The notes under the pieces were generated by a model, which saw only the letters and a list, made by a program, of their open reading frames with translations, was not told the origin of the DNA and made no database searches. From DASZFV01 sp036494575 (GTDB taxonomy: Bacteria > Myxococcota_A > Polyangia > Fen-1088): DNA of 64,000 nt. How positions within the stretch are numbered: the stretch's first letter is position 1; each line of letters begins with the position of its first letter. The position numbers and the translations under genes are program-made. This document shows positions 17,107 through 25,798 of this stretch, one piece after another. The DNA lies in the NCBI GenBank assembly GCA_036494575.1, contig DASXOE010000154.1, positions 1-64,000 of the forward strand. Reading direction: 5' to 3'.

Positions 17107-18873
17107 ATGGCGAAGTCGACTCCCCGCTTCCGAAAGGACCTGCCCGCGGCGGCGACGGAGACGGATGGGGTGCCCTGCGTCCAGGTGACCGATCCGGCCA
17201 CGGGGACCAGCTTCACCTTTTACGAGTTCGAGTACGACCTCGCTCATCAGCTCGATGGGCAAGACGTCGAAGACGTCATCGCCTGGGCCGTGGCCAACTA
17301 TCAGACAGAGCTCACGCCCGAGGCCATCGACGAGTTCGCGGCCAAGCTCCGCGACCTGGGTTTTCTCGAAGGCGCCGGTGGCGCCGCGGCGCGGCCGCGG
17401 GCCGAGTCCCCGGGCCCCGACAGCGCGGACATCGAATGGAACACGTCTCCGGGTGTCGCGACGTCACAGTTCGTGCCCGACGCCGCGATGCTGGCGTCGG
17501 GCGGCCCGGCGGCGCGGGACGCCTCGGGCGTCACCGAGCTGCCCCCTGACGCCCTCACGGAGCTGACCGATTCGGACGCCATCTCCAGCTCGGGCGCGAC
17601 GTCCTCGTCGGGAATTCCTCGCGCCGTCGGGGCCTCGGCGTCGGGCGCGGTGAATCCGTTCTCGTCGTCGGGCAACGTCTCGCGCAGCTTCGGCGAGCGT
17701 CGGCAGCCGCCCGGGCCCGAGGCGGTCGTCATGACGCCCTTCGAGGACGTCTCCCGGCGGTTCCGCGCGCCGCCGCCCGAGCGCCAGCGCAACTCGACCG
17801 GCCTCGTCGTGACGCTGCTCGCGGTCGCGGTGATCGGCGGGGGCAGCGCGTACTATTTTTGGATGCGTCAGCACCCGAAGGCGCCCGAGGCGTTGCGCCT
17901 GCGCGTCGTCGCGCCCCGGCCCACGGCGGTCTATCGCTGGTTCGCGACGGCGGGCAGCGTCGTCGACCTCGACGCGCGTTCGATGTCGTTCGAGGCGGCG
18001 GGCAAGCTCATCGAGCTTCTGCCCACGGGGACGAAGTTCGCGGCGGGCGACGTGCTCGGCAAGCTGCAGGGCGCGGTAGAGCTCGAATCCGAGCTCGCGA
18101 AGCACAAGTCGAAGCTGGCCGTCTTCCAGCAGATGCGTGACAGCATGAAGGCGGCCGGGAACCGCCCCAAGCTGCGCGACGCGGAAGACAAGCTCGCCGC
18201 GCGTCACAAGCTCATGACCGACGTCGAGGCGAGCCTCGCCAAGCTCGTGCTGCGCGCGCCCGAGGCGGGGGCGATCGTGGAGACGTCCGCGAAGGTGGGC
18301 GCGCCCGTGGCCGCGAAGGCGCCGGTCCTCAAGTGGCGCGGGCGCAGCCTGCACGGCGACTTCACGATGGACCAGGAAGACTTCGCGCGGGCGGCCAAGC
18401 TCGACTTCTGCCGCGTCGAGGTCGCGGCGGTCGGAACGTCGACGACGAGCGCGGCCACGCAGGCCGGCGGCGGGGACGCCGGCGCGCCGGCCACCGGCGA
18501 GCCGCGCTACGTCGATTGCACGCTGCCGCCGCCGGCGGCGCCGCCCGTCAACGGGGTGCCGTCGCTCCTGCGCAAGTTCATCGTGACCCTGCCGAATGAC
18601 GGCGGCCTCGTCACGGGCCAGCAGCTCCACCTCGCGCGCAAGCGCTTCGACGGTGTCTTCCCGCTGCCGCTGTCGGCGGTGCAGACCATGACCGAGACGG
18701 ACGCGAAGATCTGGGTGGCCGCGCCCAATGGGACGGCCGAGCAGCGCAATGTCATCGTGGCCGAGTCGCGCGACGAGGCGCTCGTGTCGCAGGGCCTCAA
18801 CGTCGGCGACGAGGTCATCGCCGAGCCGCCCCGCGATCTCCAACCGGGCACCCTCGTCGAACCTATTCGCTAG
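17107..18873 (+). CDS. PqqD-like domain / membrane-fusion (HlyD-like) protein
   Basis: 588 residues from ATG 17107 (a GTG at 17101 adds two). Domain order: a PqqD-like winged-helix domain at about 15-90 (YEFEYDLAHQLDGQDVEDVIAW...LRDLGFLEG), a Ser/Pro-rich linker with phospho-acceptor-like Ser runs (90-225), one membrane helix (about 235-256), and an extracytoplasmic part with a beta-barrel, a coiled coil (about 320-375) and a second half-barrel typical of membrane-fusion proteins. PqqD domains usually bind peptide substrates, so fusion to an exporter adaptor is notable. No transporter neighbour. Convergent with the helicase gene, overlapping it by 4 nt. Confidence 0.72.
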   Translation: MAKSTPRFRKDLPAAATETDGVPCVQVTDPATGTSFTFYEFEYDLAHQLDGQDVEDVIAWAVANYQTELTPEAIDEFAAKLRDLGFLEGAGGAAARPRAESPGPDSADIEWNTSPGVATSQFVPDAAMLASGGPAARDASGVTELPPDALTELTDSDAISSSGATSSSGIPRAVGASASGAVNPFSSSGNVSRSFGERRQPPGPEAVVMTPFEDVSRRFRAPPPERQRNSTGLVVTLLAVAVIGGGSAYYFWMRQHPKAPEALRLRVVAPRPTAVYRWFATAGSVVDLDARSMSFEAAGKLIELLPTGTKFAAGDVLGKLQGAVELESELAKHKSKLAVFQQMRDSMKAAGNRPKLRDAEDKLAARHKLMTDVEASLAKLVLRAPEAGAIVETSAKVGAPVAAKAPVLKWRGRSLHGDFTMDQEDFARAAKLDFCRVEVAAVGTSTTSAATQAGGGDAGAPATGEPRYVDCTLPPPAAPPVNGVPSLLRKFIVTLPNDGGLVTGQQLHLARKRFDGVFPLPLSAVQTMTETDAKIWVAAPNGTAEQRNVIVAESRDEALVSQGLNVGDEVIAEPPRDLQPGTLVEPIR

Positions 18874-21440
18874 ACGCCGATCCGCTGGAGATCGAGGAGG
18901 GGCGCTCCCTCGGGCCGATCGTCCGCGAGGTCGACGATGCAGTCGAGGGACCAGTCTTCGTCGCCCTCGGGGTCGAGGAGAGTCTGCTGGGCGCGCCAGC
19001 GGCGCGGGCCGAGCTCGTCGAGGCGCGTGAGGCTCGGGCGTCGCGCCGCGGGCGTCGCGAGCAACGTCTCGTGCGCTGCCCAGTAGGGCGCCATGGCCTG
19101 GGCGAAGCGCTCGGCCGACCAGGGCTCGGCGCTGCCCGGGACGAGGCGCGCGGCCGTCTCGTAGTCGCGGGTGGCCAGGGCCCTGACGAGGCGGTGGAGC
19201 TCGGCGCGAACGCGCGCGGCGAGCGCGCGCGGATCGTCGGCGAGCGCGAGGGCGCGCCTGACGGCGACGACGCGCGCGCCGCGCGGCGCCTTGAGGCTCT
19301 CCCACTCGTCGAGCAGGCTCGAGTCGACCTCGCGCAGCAGGACGCGGAGCTCGGCGAGGATGTCGAGCACCTCGTCGGTGCGCGCCGCCGCGGGCACGCT
19401 CTGCTCGAGCGTCTTGTAGGCCTGCGAGAGGTAGCGCAAGAGCACGCCCTCGCTGCGCTGCAGGCCGTAGTCGCGCACGTAGGCGTCGAACGTCGAGGCC
19501 GTCTCGCAGATCTCGCGCGCGATGGACTTCGGCCGGATGTTGGTCTCGCCCACCCATGGGTGGCGCGCCGCGAAGGCGTTGAACGTCGCGTACACGAAGT
19601 CGCGGTTGGGCTTCGGCCACTCCATGGCCTCGAGCTCGGCGATGCGCTGCTCGTACTCGACGCCGTCCGCCTTCATCTGGTCCATGCGCTCGGTCTTGAG
19701 CTTGTCGAGCTGGCGGTAGAGCACGACGTCCGGGTCCTCGAGGATCGCCTCGACGAGCGACAGGACGTCGAGCGCGTACGTGGGCGCCGCGCGGTCGAGC
19801 GCCTCGAGCGCTTCGAGCATGTACAGCGATAGCGTTTGGTTGAGCGAGAAGTCGCGCTGCAGCTCGCCGCTCACCTCGACGAGGCGGCCCCGCGCTGCCT
19901 CGGTCGTGACGACGTCGATGATGCGCGCGTGGCGCAGCGCCCGAAAGCAGGCGGCCGCGCGGCGGCGCTCGGCGCGCTTGCCGCGCTCGCCGCCGTGCGA
20001 TCGACCCACGAGGTCGAGGAGGCGCCGATACCCGCCGCCGCGCCGGGCGCGGGCGCCCTCGCTCTGCAGGCAGTTGAGTAGCATCCCGTGCGTGACCTCG
20101 AAGCGCGACTCGAGCGGCTCGGGCGTGCCTTTCACGAGGCGCTCGAACGTGCCCTTGTCGAAGTGCACGTAGCCCTTCGTGGGCGGCTTCTGCATGACGA
20201 CCTTCTTGCCCGTGGCCTGCTTGGCGGCCAGGCGGCGGTTCTCGACGACGTGGGCGGGCGCCTGCGCGACGATGCTGCCGCGCTCGTCGAAGCCCTTGCG
20301 GCCCGCGCGCCCCGCGATCTGCTGAAAGTCGCGGACGCCGAGGACGCCCACCTTCTCGCCGTCGTACTTGCACAGCTGCGTGAAGACCACGGTGCGAATG
20401 GGCACGTTGACGCCGACGCCCAGCGTGTCGGTGCCGCTCACGATCTTGAGCAGGCCCTGTTGCGCGAGCTTCTCGACGAGCAGCCGGTACTTCGGCAGGA
20501 GGCCCGCGTGATGAAGCCCGATGCCGTGGCGCACGAAGCGCTGGAAGTCCTTGCCGTACGGCGAGTCGAAACGGAAGTCACCCAGCGCGGCCCGGATGGC
20601 CTCCTTCTCTTCCCTCGTGCAGATGTCGACGCTCATGAGGTTCTGCGCCTCCTCGGCGCAGGCCCGCTGCGTGAAGTTCACGAGGTAGATGGGATAGCGG
20701 CCAGACGTCACGAGCTCGGCGATCGTCTCGTGCAGCGGCGTCTCGCGGTAATCGAAGTCGAGCGGCACGGGGCGGTCGCGGCTGCGCACCGTCGCGACCT
20801 CGCGCTTCGTGAGCGCGCGCAGCCCGTCCTCGACGGCCTTGAGCTCGCCCAGCGTCGCCGACATGAGCAGGAACGTCGTCTTGTCGAGGGACAGCAGCGG
20901 GATCTGCCAGGCGGCGCCGCGCTCGCGGTCGGCGTAGTAGTGGAACTCGTCCATGACGACGGTGTCGACGCGCGCGGCGGCGTCGCGCAGCGCCATGTTC
21001 GAGAGGATCTCGGCCGTGCAGCAGACGAGCGGCGCGTCGCGGTTGATCGTCGCGTCGCCCGTCATCATGCCGACGTTGTCGGGGCCGAAGAGCTGACAGA
21101 GCGCGAAGAACTTCTCACTCACGAGCGCCTTGATGGGGCAGGTGTAGAACGACGTCCGCCCCTCGGCGAGCGCCTTGAAGTGCAGCGCCGTCGCGACGAG
21201 CGACTTGCCCGAGCCCGTGGGCGTGTTGAGCACGACGTGCTTGCCCGCCATGATCTCGAGCAGCGCCTCTTCTTGCGCCGGATACAGCGCCAGTCCCGTC
21301 GACGCCACCCAGGTCATGAAGCGGGCCAGGATCTCGTCGGCGTCGACGACCTCGCCGCGCGCGGGCAGCAGCGCGGCGAGCGGCGCGGGCGAATCGGCTC
21401 GCGGGCCGGCGCCGGAGTCTGACGAGGCTGCCGTGGTCAT
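18870..21440 (-). CDS. DEAD/DEAH-box superfamily II helicase with DUF3516-type C-terminus
   Basis: 856 residues from ATG 21440. The helicase core is at about 40-440: Walker A NTPTGSGKS, DEFH Walker B, SAT motif III and QIAGRAGRKG motif VI. The layout resembles Ski2/Mtr4-like RNA helicases and the bacterial DUF3516 group. The C-terminal 400 residues are helical and charged, with a WPKPNRDFVYATFNAF segment, matching DUF3516 by pattern. Predicted role: RNA unwinding or RNA decay, inferred from the superfamily. A longer frame reaches 21935 but has no conserved sequence before M at 21440. Convergent with the PqqD/MFP gene, with a 4-nt overlap of stop codons. Confidence 0.9.
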   Translation of the reverse strand: MTTAASSDSGAGPRADSPAPLAALLPARGEVVDADEILARFMTWVASTGLALYPAQEEALLEIMAGKHVVLNTPTGSGKSLVATALHFKALAEGRTSFYTCPIKALVSEKFFALCQLFGPDNVGMMTGDATINRDAPLVCCTAEILSNMALRDAAARVDTVVMDEFHYYADRERGAAWQIPLLSLDKTTFLLMSATLGELKAVEDGLRALTKREVATVRSRDRPVPLDFDYRETPLHETIAELVTSGRYPIYLVNFTQRACAEEAQNLMSVDICTREEKEAIRAALGDFRFDSPYGKDFQRFVRHGIGLHHAGLLPKYRLLVEKLAQQGLLKIVSGTDTLGVGVNVPIRTVVFTQLCKYDGEKVGVLGVRDFQQIAGRAGRKGFDERGSIVAQAPAHVVENRRLAAKQATGKKVVMQKPPTKGYVHFDKGTFERLVKGTPEPLESRFEVTHGMLLNCLQSEGARARRGGGYRRLLDLVGRSHGGERGKRAERRRAAACFRALRHARIIDVVTTEAARGRLVEVSGELQRDFSLNQTLSLYMLEALEALDRAAPTYALDVLSLVEAILEDPDVVLYRQLDKLKTERMDQMKADGVEYEQRIAELEAMEWPKPNRDFVYATFNAFAARHPWVGETNIRPKSIAREICETASTFDAYVRDYGLQRSEGVLLRYLSQAYKTLEQSVPAAARTDEVLDILAELRVLLREVDSSLLDEWESLKAPRGARVVAVRRALALADDPRALAARVRAELHRLVRALATRDYETAARLVPGSAEPWSAERFAQAMAPYWAAHETLLATPAARRPSLTRLDELGPRRWRAQQTLLDPEGDEDWSLDCIVDLADDRPEGAPLLDLQRIGV

Positions 21441-21493
21441 CGGGGGGGCGAATCCTCGCAGGCTCCCGCGCTCGCGGCCAGCCCGAACGCGCC

Positions 21494-22363
21494 TCAGCCT
21501 CGATCGCCCGCGGGCTCGGGCAGGGCCGGTGGGCACGGCGCGTTGGCGACGCCGGGCGAGCCGAAGTTGCCGCCCGAGCCATAGGGCTCGGCGGCCGGGC
21601 AGGTCGCGCCGCCGCGCTCGATGACGACGGCGTGGCCGACGTAGGCGTCTCCCCAGGCCGCCGTCCACGTGACGGCGTCGAGTGTGAGGCCGTCGGCGCA
21701 CGGGCCGAGACAGAGCGCAATGCGATCGTCGCCATTGTTGAGGACGAGCTTGGTGCCGTAGGCGAGATCGACGGGCGCGTCCCCGTTGTGCGCCCGATCG
21801 ACCGATTGTCCGAGCACGAGGAGGCCGCGCGGCGCGAGCACGCCGCCGTCGACGGCGACCTCGGTCGTTCCGTCCGAGAGGCGCAACGTGCCGAGGTCGA
21901 TGGCCTCGCCGGCGACATTGGCGATCTCGATCCATTCGTGCCCGAGATCGCTGCCCGCGGGATCGACGAGCAACTCGTCGATGACCACCTCGCCCGCGCG
22001 CGGCGGGCGCGCGTCGACCTCTCGTTCCTTCGGGACGTCCCCCGCCGCAGCCGCCGCGACGTCGGCCTTCCCCTCCGACGCCTCCGATCGGTCGTTGGTC
22101 GCTCCGTCGGCGCGCGCATCGGCGACGGCGGCGACCGCCGCGTCGGCGCGCGAGGTTCCGGCCCCGCGCGAGGGCCCCGGCGAGGCGCCGGCGGGGTCCC
22201 CCGGCGGCGGCTCGTCGACCCCGGGATCGAGGGCCGGTCCTGCGTCAGCGGAGGGGGGAAGCCGATCGGACTTGCCCGACGGCGCTCCCGGGATCTTCGG
22301 GACGCACGCGGAGCAGGCGAGCCACGCCAAAAACACCAATGAGAACCGCACGATGTATCGCAT
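21494..22363 (-). CDS. Lamin-tail-domain lipoprotein
   Basis: 289 residues. A lipoprotein signal with a Cys at about residue 17-20 (LACSAC) is followed by a ~110-residue Pro/Gly/Asp/Ala-rich linker. The folded part (about 125-235) is a lamin-tail domain: VVIDELLVDPAG...EWIEIANVAGEAIDLGTLRLSDG and a terminal GGATCPAAEPYGSGGNFGSPGVAN, the usual ending of such domains in secreted proteins of Myxococcota. Probably a surface or periplasmic lipoprotein; function unknown. Upstream of the helicase gene by 53 nt on the same strand, so possibly co-transcribed, and divergent from the MYXO-CTERM protein gene. Confidence 0.82.
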   Translation of the reverse strand: MRYIVRFSLVFLAWLACSACVPKIPGAPSGKSDRLPPSADAGPALDPGVDEPPPGDPAGASPGPSRGAGTSRADAAVAAVADARADGATNDRSEASEGKADVAAAAAGDVPKEREVDARPPRAGEVVIDELLVDPAGSDLGHEWIEIANVAGEAIDLGTLRLSDGTTEVAVDGGVLAPRGLLVLGQSVDRAHNGDAPVDLAYGTKLVLNNGDDRIALCLGPCADGLTLDAVTWTAAWGDAYVGHAVVIERGGATCPAAEPYGSGGNFGSPGVANAPCPPALPEPAGDRG

Positions 22364-22509
22364 GAGGCATATTCGGTCGAGCGCCAGTCCTGTTGCGTGC
22401 CCTACGGGTTTTCTCCTAGCTTATTTTCTGTAAGATCACATCAAGACGGCATGTCGTTCAGCCGAGGTTTGGTTGTGGCGCATCAGCACCTGCGCCGGGA
22501 GCGGTCACC

Positions 22510-25092
22510 ATGTTCTTCGCGTCCAAAAAGATCCTTCGCATCTCCGCCGTCGGCCTCGCGCTCGCGCCTCTTCTCGGCTCGGCGCCCGCGTTCGCGAACG
22601 ACTGGCCGTCGCTGGGTCTCGATGGGGGCCGAGGTCGCGCCACCGACGAGAAGGCCGGCGCGCCGTTCTCCATCGCGTGGAACGCCAGCCCCTCTGCGGG
22701 AGCGTTCGTCGCGAGCCCCGCGGTCGTCGACGGCTTGGTCGTCGTTGCCGGCGGCAAGGGCGACGTCACGGCGCTGAACGCGCTCGACGGCACCGCCGCG
22801 TGGACGGTGAAGGCGAGCGGCGGCATCGGCGCGTCGCCGGCCCTCGATCACGGCCGCATCTATTTCCCGACGCTGTCGGGCCAGCTGCAGGCCCTGCACC
22901 TCGGCACGGGCGCGAGCGCGTGGTCGCGCGCGTTCGGTGGGCAGAACTACGGCTCGCCGATCGTCGTGTCCGACGACATGGGCGCGAGCGTCGTGCTCGC
23001 GGCCGGGTTTCCGCAGCAGAAGGTCGTCCGCCTGAGCGCGTCGACGGGGGCCACGCAGTGGGAGACGGCGCCGGACGCCGTTGCCGATCTCGTGACTTCG
23101 TCGCCCGCGCTCGGCGCCGGGCGGGTCACGTTCGGCATGAACGGTGGCCGCTACCAGACGCTCGACGTCCTCACGGGCGTCACGGCGTGGCACTCCGACG
23201 TCGCGGGCGCCGTGGGCCTCTCGGCGCCGCTCGTCGTCGGTACGACGGCGTACTTTCTGCCGGGCGGCGCCGCGTCGGCGCTGTTCGCGGCCGACGCGAC
23301 GACCGGGCAGGTGCTCTCCGGCTGGCCGGTTCAGGCGACGGACCCATCCGCCCCAGCGGCGACGGCCTTCACGAACAGCAGGCACGCGGTCTCTTCGCCC
23401 GCGCTTCTCGGCGACCTCGTCGTGTTCGTGACCCGCTTCGAGTACGACCTCAACCCGGCAACCGCGGGCGCGCCCGCCGTCCACTCGCTCCGCGAGTACG
23501 TCGTCGCCGTCGATCCCAAGACCGCGGCCGTGGCCTGGCAACAAGAGATGGGCCATCGCGACGCCTCGACCTCGAACGACATCCCCGAGCTCAACGTCTC
23601 GCCGACGCCGGTGTCGTTCGCGACGGACTCCTCGCCCTTGCTCGCCGTGGCGTCCAGCATCGTGCCGTCGGTGCAGATCTACGACCTCGGCGGCAAGCAG
23701 GTGTGGAACGCCAGCCTGAGCGCGCCCACGCGCTCGTCGCCCGTGTTCGCGAACGGCCTGCTCGTGGTCGCGACGGACATGGGCGTCGTGCACGCCTTCG
23801 CCTCCGACGTCAACCACGCTCCGCTCGCGCCCGCGGCGGGCTTCGATCCGGCCGACGGCCAGATGGTCGACGGCCCCAAGCCGACGCTCAAGTGGGCCGC
23901 GGCCCAGGACGCCGAGGGCCAGGCGCTCCGCTATCAAGTGCGCGTCATGGGAACGGGTGACGATCTCTACGAGTCGCCGCTCGCGCAGCTCGACACGGCC
24001 GCGGGCGAGACGTCGGCGGTCCTCACGAAGAGCCTGACGCCCGGCGCGACGTACCTCTACGCGGTGCGCAGCCGCGACGAGAAGGGCGCGTGGTCGTCCT
24101 GGTCGCCGTTGCACACGTTCATCATGTCGATCCCCGCGACGATCGAGGTCGCGGGCAAGTCGTTCGAGACCGTCGACGACGCCGTCGCATCGCTGCCCGC
24201 CACGGGCGGCCAGATCGACCTCGGGCGCGGCAGCTTGCACCTGACGTCGACGCTGTCGCTTCCCGCGGGAGTCGCTCTCGTCGGCGCGAGCCCGCACGAC
24301 ACGATCGTCGACGCGACGGGCCTCCGGGCCGGCATTCAGATCACGGCCGCGGCGCACACGGGCGCGCCCGCGCTCAAGAACCTCACTGTGATGGGCGCCG
24401 ACGTCGGCGTCGACGTGGTCGACGTCTCGAACGCGCTCTTGCGCAACGTCGTCGTGCGCGACAACAAGAAGGCGGGCGTCCAGGTCGAGGAGGGCGCGGC
24501 GGCCGAGGCCATCAACGTCACACTGGCGCGCAACGGCATCGGCGCCACCGTCGGGGGCAAGCTCTCCATTCACAGCAGCCTCGTGGTTCAGAACGAGACG
24601 GGCCTCGCGCAGACCGGCCAGGGGGGCGTGACGAGCCGCTACAACGACGTATTCGCGAACGCCACAGCCAACTACCAGGACGCGACGGCGGGCACGGGCG
24701 ATGTCTCAGTGGCCGTGTCGTTCCGCTCGACGGCGGACTTTCACCTCGCGGGCTTCCAGCCCACGACGGACCGGGGCGACCCGGGCGACGCGTATGGGCT
24801 CGAGCCGCAGCCGAACGGCGCGCGCGTCAACATGGGCGCGTTCGGCAACACGCCCACGGCCGAGCTGTCGGAGTCGGCCGGCGCGTCGATCCCAGGCGCG
24901 CGTCCCGGCTTGCCCACCGCCTCGGCGACGCCGAGCGCGACGCCCTCCACGGGCGGCACCTCGACGACGGTCCCCGGCGGCGGCGGCAGCGGCTGCGCCC
25001 TCGGTGGCACTTCCCCGGCTGGCGGGTCCCCCGCCTGGCTACTCGCGGCGGTCGGCGCCGTCCTGATTGCGCGCCGCCGCCTTCGGCGATAG
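22510..25092 (+). CDS. PQQ-like beta-propeller / beta-helix protein with MYXO-CTERM-like anchor
   Basis: 860 residues. Signal peptide 1-29 (cut after AFA). Residues about 35-430 contain PQQ-like propeller repeats (WxxDLGG-type, GSPIVVSDDMGASVVLAAG, ALNALDGTAAWTV). About 432-539 is a fibronectin-III-like domain, and 540-750 a right-handed beta-helix with a pectin-lyase-like opening (SFETVDDAVASLPATGGQIDLG). The C-terminus is GSGC, a hydrophobic helix and RRRLRR, the MYXO-CTERM layout that directs anchoring to the outer surface. Surface-exposed repeat protein; binding target unknown. Single gene with GGGAGCGG before the ATG. Confidence 0.88.
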   Translation: MFFASKKILRISAVGLALAPLLGSAPAFANDWPSLGLDGGRGRATDEKAGAPFSIAWNASPSAGAFVASPAVVDGLVVVAGGKGDVTALNALDGTAAWTVKASGGIGASPALDHGRIYFPTLSGQLQALHLGTGASAWSRAFGGQNYGSPIVVSDDMGASVVLAAGFPQQKVVRLSASTGATQWETAPDAVADLVTSSPALGAGRVTFGMNGGRYQTLDVLTGVTAWHSDVAGAVGLSAPLVVGTTAYFLPGGAASALFAADATTGQVLSGWPVQATDPSAPAATAFTNSRHAVSSPALLGDLVVFVTRFEYDLNPATAGAPAVHSLREYVVAVDPKTAAVAWQQEMGHRDASTSNDIPELNVSPTPVSFATDSSPLLAVASSIVPSVQIYDLGGKQVWNASLSAPTRSSPVFANGLLVVATDMGVVHAFASDVNHAPLAPAAGFDPADGQMVDGPKPTLKWAAAQDAEGQALRYQVRVMGTGDDLYESPLAQLDTAAGETSAVLTKSLTPGATYLYAVRSRDEKGAWSSWSPLHTFIMSIPATIEVAGKSFETVDDAVASLPATGGQIDLGRGSLHLTSTLSLPAGVALVGASPHDTIVDATGLRAGIQITAAAHTGAPALKNLTVMGADVGVDVVDVSNALLRNVVVRDNKKAGVQVEEGAAAEAINVTLARNGIGATVGGKLSIHSSLVVQNETGLAQTGQGGVTSRYNDVFANATANYQDATAGTGDVSVAVSFRSTADFHLAGFQPTTDRGDPGDAYGLEPQPNGARVNMGAFGNTPTAELSESAGASIPGARPGLPTASATPSATPSTGGTSTTVPGGGGSGCALGGTSPAGGSPAWLLAAVGAVLIARRRLRR

Positions 25093-25185
25093 CACCGGCG
25101 CTCGGTCGCTTCTTCGGGCGGAGTGAAGCCCGTTACGGGCGGCAGGTGCGCTCGGCTCGAGTGGCGGGGCAGGGCCGCGCGTTGC

Positions 25186-25227
25186 TTCTTCGCGGCTCGC
25201 TCCGCGGACGGAACGAGCCGCGAAGAA
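25186..25227. terminator. Bidirectional stem-loop between convergent genes
   Basis: TTCTTCGCGGCTCG (25186-25199) pairs perfectly with CGAGCCGCGAAGAA (25214-25227), 14 bp, with a 14-nt loop that itself contains the palindrome TCCGCGGA. It lies between the ends of the MYXO-CTERM gene (+) and the J-domain gene (-), as expected for a shared terminator, though no T-run follows. Two copies of TTTCCGGAGGG follow it (25232 and 25260 region). Confidence 0.6.
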
Positions 25228-25285
25228 AGCTCTTTCCGGAGGGGGTTTGCCCGAGGGCGCTTTCCGGAGGGCGCTTGGTTGATGC

Positions 25286-25798
25286 TCAGCGGCGCGTTTG
25301 TTTCTCGAGGACCTTGTAGGCTTCGGTCAGGCGCTGCGTGAGGTCGGTGGCGGCGCGCAGGCCCTCTCCCGAGCCGGCGTGGAGGTCGGGGTGATACTTG
25401 CGCATGAGGCGCCGGTACGCTTTGCGGATCGTCTCGAAGTCGGAGCCGGGCGGGACCTCGAGCGCGGCGTAGGCCCTGCGGATGGCCTCGTCGCCGGCGG
25501 CGGTGCGGCGTGGCGGGTCGGCGCGCGGGCGGGCGCTCGAGCGCGCCCCGGTGGCGGCGCCGGCGGAGGTGCCGGCGCGGGCGGAGGCGGGGCGGGGACC
25601 GCGCGCGGCTTCCTCGGCCTCCTGGCGGGCGAGCCGGCGGCGCTCGAGCTCGGCCTCGAGCTCGTCGTCGGAGAGCCCGCCGAGATCGCCGCCCCAGCCG
25701 TCGTCGTTCCGGCGGCCATCGTCGAGCTCTGCGGCCTTGTCGAGCAGCGAGTTCAGCTCGGACCGCGCGAGATCGATGAGGCGCCTGCCGATGCTCAT
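25286..25798 (-). CDS. J-domain (DnaJ-like) protein
   Basis: 170 residues from ATG 25798. The C-terminal ~70 residues are a J domain: AIRRAYAALEVPPGSDFETIRKAYRRLM, then KYHPDL with the essential HPD triad, then helix IV. J domains stimulate Hsp70 ATPase. The N-terminal half is an acidic/Arg-rich helix plus a Pro/Ala/Arg linker, without Gly-Phe or zinc-finger regions, so it is not DnaJ itself. The ATG overlaps the stop of gpmI by 4 nt, so the two genes are translationally coupled. The gene is at the end of the transcript. Confidence 0.9.
   Translation of the reverse strand: MSIGRRLIDLARSELNSLLDKAAELDDGRRNDDGWGGDLGGLSDDELEAELERRRLARQEAEEAARGPRPASARAGTSAGAATGARSSARPRADPPRRTAAGDEAIRRAYAALEVPPGSDFETIRKAYRRLMRKYHPDLHAGSGEGLRAATDLTQRLTEAYKVLEKQTRR

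Noticed and set aside
17464..20373. A 969-codon minus-strand frame
   Set aside because: Covers both the PqqD/MFP gene and the helicase in other frames and has Arg-rich sequence with no motif.
25093..25285. A possible small gene after the MYXO-CTERM gene
   Set aside because: Only a stem-loop and two short TTTCCGGAGGG repeats are seen; the short frames have no ribosome-binding site or motif.
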